Part shown: positions 60,409 to 64,000 of the stretch, one piece after another
Layout of the letters: each line of letters begins with the position of its first letter
How positions within the stretch are numbered: the first letter of the stretch is position 1
Assembly (NCBI RefSeq): GCF_017726655.1
Contig: NZ_CP072308.1
Coordinates: 1,364,001-1,428,000 of the forward strand
Direction: 5' to 3'
Origin: Agrobacterium tumefaciens
GTDB lineage: Bacteria; Pseudomonadota; Alphaproteobacteria; Rhizobiales; Rhizobiaceae
Length of the DNA stretch: 64,000 nucleotides
Program-made: the position numbers and the translations under genes
The notes under the pieces: generated by a model
Databases searched by the model: none
Seen by the model: only the letters and a program-made list of their open reading frames with translations
Told to the model about the DNA's origin: nothing

Positions 60409-63312
60409 TTACGAGAGTGCGGCAAGCTCACGCAGGGCCGCCGCATCGCGGGCAGAAACCTCAGGATAATCCGGATCGGACCCGACATCGGTGGTGATGC
60501 GCCACGAACGGGCGCATTTCACGCCCTCCGCCAGCTTCTGCTCGACCACAACCTTCGGCACTTCCGGCAGGCGGAAACCGTCAGCAGGGCCTTCGTCACC
60601 CACAACCGTGATGGCTGAGGTGATGCAGATTTCGGCAAAGTCCTGATCCTTCAGCGCGGCCAGCAGATCGGCGTCGGCGATGTGGACCACAGGTGCTGCC
60701 TCCAGCGAGGAGCCGATGCGCTTTTCACGGCGCTCGACTTCAAGCGCACCCGTCACGACGGTGCGGACCTTGCGGATTTTCTCCCACTTCGCTTCCAGCG
60801 CATCGTTCTTCCAGTTTGCCGGGATTTCCGGGAACTGGGCGAGATGCACCGACTCCGCATCCGGGTAGCGCGACAGCCACGCTTCTTCCGTGGTGAAGGG
60901 CAGCATGGGGGCAAGCCACGACACCAGGCAATCGAACAGCTTGGCGATGACCGACAGGGCCGCGCGGCGCTTCAGCGACGACGGCGCGTCGCAATACAGC
61001 GTGTCCTTGCGGACGTCGAAATAGAAGGCCGAAAGCTCGACATTGGCAAAGTCGATCAGCGCGCGGGTGATCTTCTTGAACTCGAAGCCGTCATAACCTT
61101 CGCGAACAACGCCATCCAGTTCGGACAGGCGGTGCAGCACCAGCTTTTCCAGCTCCGGCAGATCGTCATAGGCGATCTCCTCGCCCTTGTAATGGGCGAG
61201 CGTACCGAGCATCCAGCGGATGGTGTTGCGCAGCTTGCGATAGGCATCGACATTGGTCTGGATGATGGCCTTGCCGAGGCGCTGGTCTTCCCAGTAATCC
61301 GTGGTCATCACCCAGAGGCGCAGGATATCGGCACCCGACTGGCTCATGACTTCCTGCGGGGCGACCACGTTGCCGAGCGACTTCGACTGCTTGCGCCCCT
61401 GCTCGTCCATGGTGAAACCGTGGGTCACAACGGCATTGTAGGGCGCACGGCCACGCGTCGCGCAGCTTTCCAGCAGGGACGAATGGAACCAGCCGCGATG
61501 CTGGTCGGAGCCTTCGAGATAGACATCCGCCGGCCATTTCAAATCGGGTCGGTCTTCCAGCGTGAAGGTGTGGGTGCAGCCGCTGTCGAACCAGACGTCG
61601 AGGATGTCCATGACCTGCTGCCACTTGGCGTGGTCGTGATCATTGCCAAGGAAGCGTTCCTTGGCGCCTTCGGCGAACCAGGCGTCAGCACCTTCGGCCT
61701 CGAAGGCCTCGAGGATGCGGGCGTTGACGGCCTCATCGATCAGGACTTCACCCTTCTCGTCGGCGAAGACGGCGATCGGCACGCCCCAGCTACGCTGGCG
61801 CGACAGGACCCAGTCGGGGCGGCCTTCGATCATGGCGCGCAGACGGTTCTGGCCGGAAGCCGGCACGAAGCGGGTCTGGTCGATGGCGGAAAGCGAACGG
61901 GAGCGCAGCGTTGTGCCGTCGCCCAGTTCCTTGTCCATATAGACGAACCATTGCGGCGTGTTGCGGAAGATGACAGGCTTCTTGGAGCGCCAGCTATGCG
62001 GATAGCTGTGCTTCAGACGGCCGCGGGCAAACAGGTTGTTTTCCGTGATCAGCGCCTTGATGACTCGATCATTGGCGTCACCCTTCTTGCCGTTATCGTC
62101 CATGACGCGGGCAGCACCGCCTTCGGCCGACGGGCCGAAACCGGGGGCGTCTTCGGTGTAGAAACCGTCGTCGCCGACCGTGAACGGGATCTTGGAGGAG
62201 ATGCCGCGCGCTTCCAGATCGCGCGCCTGCGCCATCCACGCGTCAAAGTCCTCGCGGCCATGGCCGGGGGCCGTGTGCACAAAGCCGGTACCGGCATCGT
62301 CGGTGACGTGATCGCCATCGAGAACCGGAACAGGGAAGGTGTAACCCAGCGAAGCCAGCGGGTGGGCGCAGGTGACAGCCGCGAGTTCTTCCGCTTTCAC
62401 ATCGCGCAGGCGTGTGAATTCGAGCTTTGCCTTGGCAAAGCACTCGGCAGCCAGCTTGTCTGCGAAAACGAGTTTTTCGCCCGGCTGCGGCCCGAAATCA
62501 TTCGTCGCTGCCGTGACCTCGTAAAGGCCATAGGCGATGCGCGAGGAAAACGAGACGGCGCGGTTGCCCGGGATCGTCCAAGGCGTGGTCGTCCAGATGA
62601 CGATCGAAGCGCCATTGAGCTCGGCAGAGCCCTCAACGACCGGGAACTTCACCCAGATCGTGTCGCTCTCGACGTCATGATATTCGACTTCCGCTTCCGC
62701 CAGCGCCGTACGTTCCACGACCGACCACATGATCGGCTTGGAACCGCGGTAGAGTTGGCCGCTCTTGGCGATCTTCAAAAGTTCGCCGGCGATACGGGCT
62801 TCGGCGTGGAAGTTCATCGTCGTGTAAGGGTTTTCGAAGTCGCCCTCGATGCCGAGGCGCTTGAACTCTTCCGACTGGACCTTGATCCAGCCGGCCGCGA
62901 ACTCACGGCACTCCTTGCGGAATTCGTTGACCGGAACCTCGTCCTTGTTCTTGCCCTTGGCGCGGTAGGATTCCTCGATCTTCCATTCGATCGGCAGGCC
63001 GTGGCAATCCCAGCCCGGCACGTAATTGGCGTCGTAACCGCGCATCTGGAACGAGCGGGTGATGACGTCCTTCAGGATCTTGTTCAGCGCATGGCCGATA
63101 TGGATGTTGCCATTGGCATAGGGCGGGCCGTCATGCAGCACGAATTTTTCGCGGCCGGCGGCCGAGGCGCGCAGCTTCTTGTAAAGGCCCATCTCCTGCC
63201 AGCGTTTTACCGTTTCCGGTTCCTTCTGCGGCAAGCCGGCGCGCATCGGAAAATCCGTCTGCGGCAGATAGAGGGTGGTGGAGTAGTCCAGTTTTTCTGC
63301 GGTGTCGCTCAT
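60409..63312 (-). CDS. ileS: isoleucyl-tRNA synthetase
   Basis: IleS charges tRNA-Ile and edits valine. The 967-residue class I enzyme has the HIGH signature in [20 protein letters not shown], the KMSKS-type loop [18 protein letters not shown], the editing domain between ([20 protein letters not shown], then [18 protein letters not shown]) and the C-terminal anticodon-binding domain. The ATG at 63312 is used. The 287-bp leader contains a CCACATGT direct repeat. The ribF gene ends upstream on the same strand. Confidence 0.97.
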   Translation of the reverse strand: MSDTAEKLDYSTTLYLPQTDFPMRAGLPQKEPETVKRWQEMGLYKKLRASAAGREKFVLHDGPPYANGNIHIGHALNKILKDVITRSFQMRGYDANYVPGWDCHGLPIEWKIEESYRAKGKNKDEVPVNEFRKECREFAAGWIKVQSEEFKRLGIEGDFENPYTTMNFHAEARIAGELLKIAKSGQLYRGSKPIMWSVVERTALAEAEVEYHDVESDTIWVKFPVVEGSAELNGASIVIWTTTPWTIPGNRAVSFSSRIAYGLYEVTAATNDFGPQPGEKLVFADKLAAECFAKAKLEFTRLRDVKAEELAAVTCAHPLASLGYTFPVPVLDGDHVTDDAGTGFVHTAPGHGREDFDAWMAQARDLEARGISSKIPFTVGDDGFYTEDAPGFGPSAEGGAARVMDDNGKKGDANDRVIKALITENNLFARGRLKHSYPHSWRSKKPVIFRNTPQWFVYMDKELGDGTTLRSRSLSAIDQTRFVPASGQNRLRAMIEGRPDWVLSRQRSWGVPIAVFADEKGEVLIDEAVNARILEAFEAEGADAWFAEGAKERFLGNDHDHAKWQQVMDILDVWFDSGCTHTFTLEDRPDLKWPADVYLEGSDQHRGWFHSSLLESCATRGRAPYNAVVTHGFTMDEQGRKQSKSLGNVVAPQEVMSQSGADILRLWVMTTDYWEDQRLGKAIIQTNVDAYRKLRNTIRWMLGTLAHYKGEEIAYDDLPELEKLVLHRLSELDGVVREGYDGFEFKKITRALIDFANVELSAFYFDVRKDTLYCDAPSSLKRRAALSVIAKLFDCLVSWLAPMLPFTTEEAWLSRYPDAESVHLAQFPEIPANWKNDALEAKWEKIRKVRTVVTGALEVERREKRIGSSLEAAPVVHIADADLLAALKDQDFAEICITSAITVVGDEGPADGFRLPEVPKVVVEQKLAEGVKCARSWRITTDVGSDPDYPEVSARDAAALRELAALS

Positions 63313-63599
63313 AATCGTACCGTTGTTGCGCGCCGTATCGGTCGCGCGATCTCAATTGCAAAGAGGGCAAATTCGGAAAGCGCCATGTCATTCCACATGT
63401 CCTAAAAACCACATGTGATGGAAGCGCCAAAATCCCGGACCTTCCGGCTCTCTCAGAGCGGGCGGAAGGCCGGGCCAATAATTCGGCCAATCTGAACTGC
63501 AAATTTCAACCGGTATTGGGACATGGACGGTTGTTTATGCGGTTTCCCGGCAAAAAGGAAGTGAAAAGCGACGGTGATGGGCGAGCCGATGGCGGAGGG
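63313..63599. other. ileS leader region with CCACATGT direct repeat
   Basis: 287 bp between ribF and ileS. CCACATGT occurs at 63393-63400 and 63409-63416, 16 bp apart. I see no gene and no clear T-box or riboswitch. Confidence 0.5.
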
Positions 63600-64000
63600 T
63601 CAGAATGCGATCTTCGCATCCAGTTCGCTGAGCGGACGCACGCCCGAAAGCATCGCCCTCGCCTCCTCTTCATCGCGCCTGATCTGGGCAACCAGCGGAT
63701 CGAGCCCGTCGAACTTCAATTCATCGCGCAGGTGGCCGAAGAAGGAGACCGAGCAGACCTCGCCATAGAGATCGCCCGAAAAATCAAAAACGAATGTTTC
63801 GAGCAGCGCTGCGCCGTTGTCCGTGACGGTCGGGCGATAACCGAAGCTCGCCACGCCGTCGCGGATCGAGCCATCAGGCCGTCGGAAGCGAACGGCATAG
63901 ATGCCGGCCTTCAGCTCCGTTTCCGGCGCCAGGGCCATGTTGGCGGTGGGGTAACCCAGCGTGCGGCCAAGCTTCTGGCCGCCGATGACTTCGCTTTCCA
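63600..64000 (-). CDS. ribF: riboflavin kinase/FAD synthetase, C-terminal part (5' end outside window)
   Basis: RibF makes FMN and then FAD from riboflavin. The visible part is the riboflavin kinase domain: GGQKLGRTLGYPTANMALAP, then ELKAGIYAVRFRRPDG, VASFGYRPTV and LETFVFDFSGDLYGEVCSVS, ending ELDAKIAF. The frame stays open to the last base of the window, so the start lies beyond it. The ribF-ileS neighbourhood is common in bacteria. Confidence 0.95.
   Translation of the reverse strand, partial: ESEVIGGQKLGRTLGYPTANMALAPETELKAGIYAVRFRRPDGSIRDGVASFGYRPTVTDNGAALLETFVFDFSGDLYGEVCSVSFFGHLRDELKFDGLDPLVAQIRRDEEEARAMLSGVRPLSELDAKIAF

Noticed and set aside
60682..63405. 907-codon open frame antisense to ileS
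   Set aside because: It is the mirror of a strongly conserved ileS; the frame arises from GC-rich third positions, and its translation shows no domain.

Overview
The window is dense, GC-rich chromosomal DNA of a Rhizobiales bacterium, most likely of the Agrobacterium/Rhizobium group. The evidence is indirect but consistent: the F0 ATP synthase genes are split from F1 in the order atpI-atpB-atpE-b'-b; tlyA overlaps a TrmA/RlmD-type methyltransferase; there are BA14K, DUF2093 and DUF4170 proteins, an EcfG-type promoter, and roughly 108-bp palindromic elements like those of rhizobia. Almost all of it is housekeeping chromosome. I see no phage, insertion sequence, CRISPR array, tRNA or rRNA. || Layout. 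1-9.1 kb: 3' end of dxs, then a group of regulators and accessory genes (NTF2-like/XRE pair, ABM protein, ACT protein, Lrp with a divergent GATE-domain transporter, a chemoreceptor), then tlyA-rlmD-like. 9.1-13.4 kb: a small secreted protein, a crotonase/acyl-CoA dehydrogenase operon with a LiuR-like operator, and a ZntB/CorA-type transporter. 13.4-17.2 kb: two BA14K paralogues, one with an EcfG-type promoter, and a gbcAB-like Rieske demethylase pair. 17.5-23.7 kb: unknown protein, Sua5/TsaC, FAD-linked 2-hydroxyacid dehydrogenase, glycosyltransferase-like protein, PA0069-type radical SAM protein, rnhB. 23.7-25.9 kb: an accessory pocket (peroxiredoxin, a frameshifted acetyltransferase remnant, a PPOX flavoprotein, a membrane protein). 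26.0-28.7 kb: F0 operon. 29.0-35.0 kb: SleB-type wall hydrolase, kup, corA, Mrp ATPase. 35.0-38.2 kb: a signal-less NasS/NrtA-like binding protein, a LuxR-type regulator, IclR. 38.2-41.5 kb: a galactose oxidation operon (SDR, dgoK, dgoA, SMP-30 lactonase) opposite its probable IclR regulator. 41.5-44.7 kb: GGDEF-EAL protein and a PAS-PAS-receiver protein. 45.0-47.2 kb: mutL, DUF2093. 47.4-53.5 kb: envelope cluster lpxK-HAD-waaA-DUF4170-CysQ-pmbA. 53.6-59.6 kb: CPA2 antiporter, patatin, rsmD, an rluB with a very long repetitive tail, tadA. 59.6-64 kb: lipoprotein, ileS and the 3' end of ribF. || How it fits together. Several regions are complete functional sets: the membrane sector of ATP synthase, lipid A/Kdo assembly (LpxK and WaaA), RNA modification (TlyA, RlmD-like, Sua5, RsmD, RluB, TadA), and sugar oxidation by galactose dehydrogenase, lactonase, kinase and aldolase; galactonate dehydratase is not in the window. 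Nothing here is a clearly new multi-gene system. The observations most worth checking are the frameshifted acetyltransferase remnant, the RluB tail with a 33-bp tandem repeat, Mrp without its CxxC, the orphan NasS-like protein beside a LuxR-type regulator lacking the usual DPV motif, the hairpin between atpE and the b' gene, and several clear operator palindromes. All calls come from reading the sequence; no database search was run.
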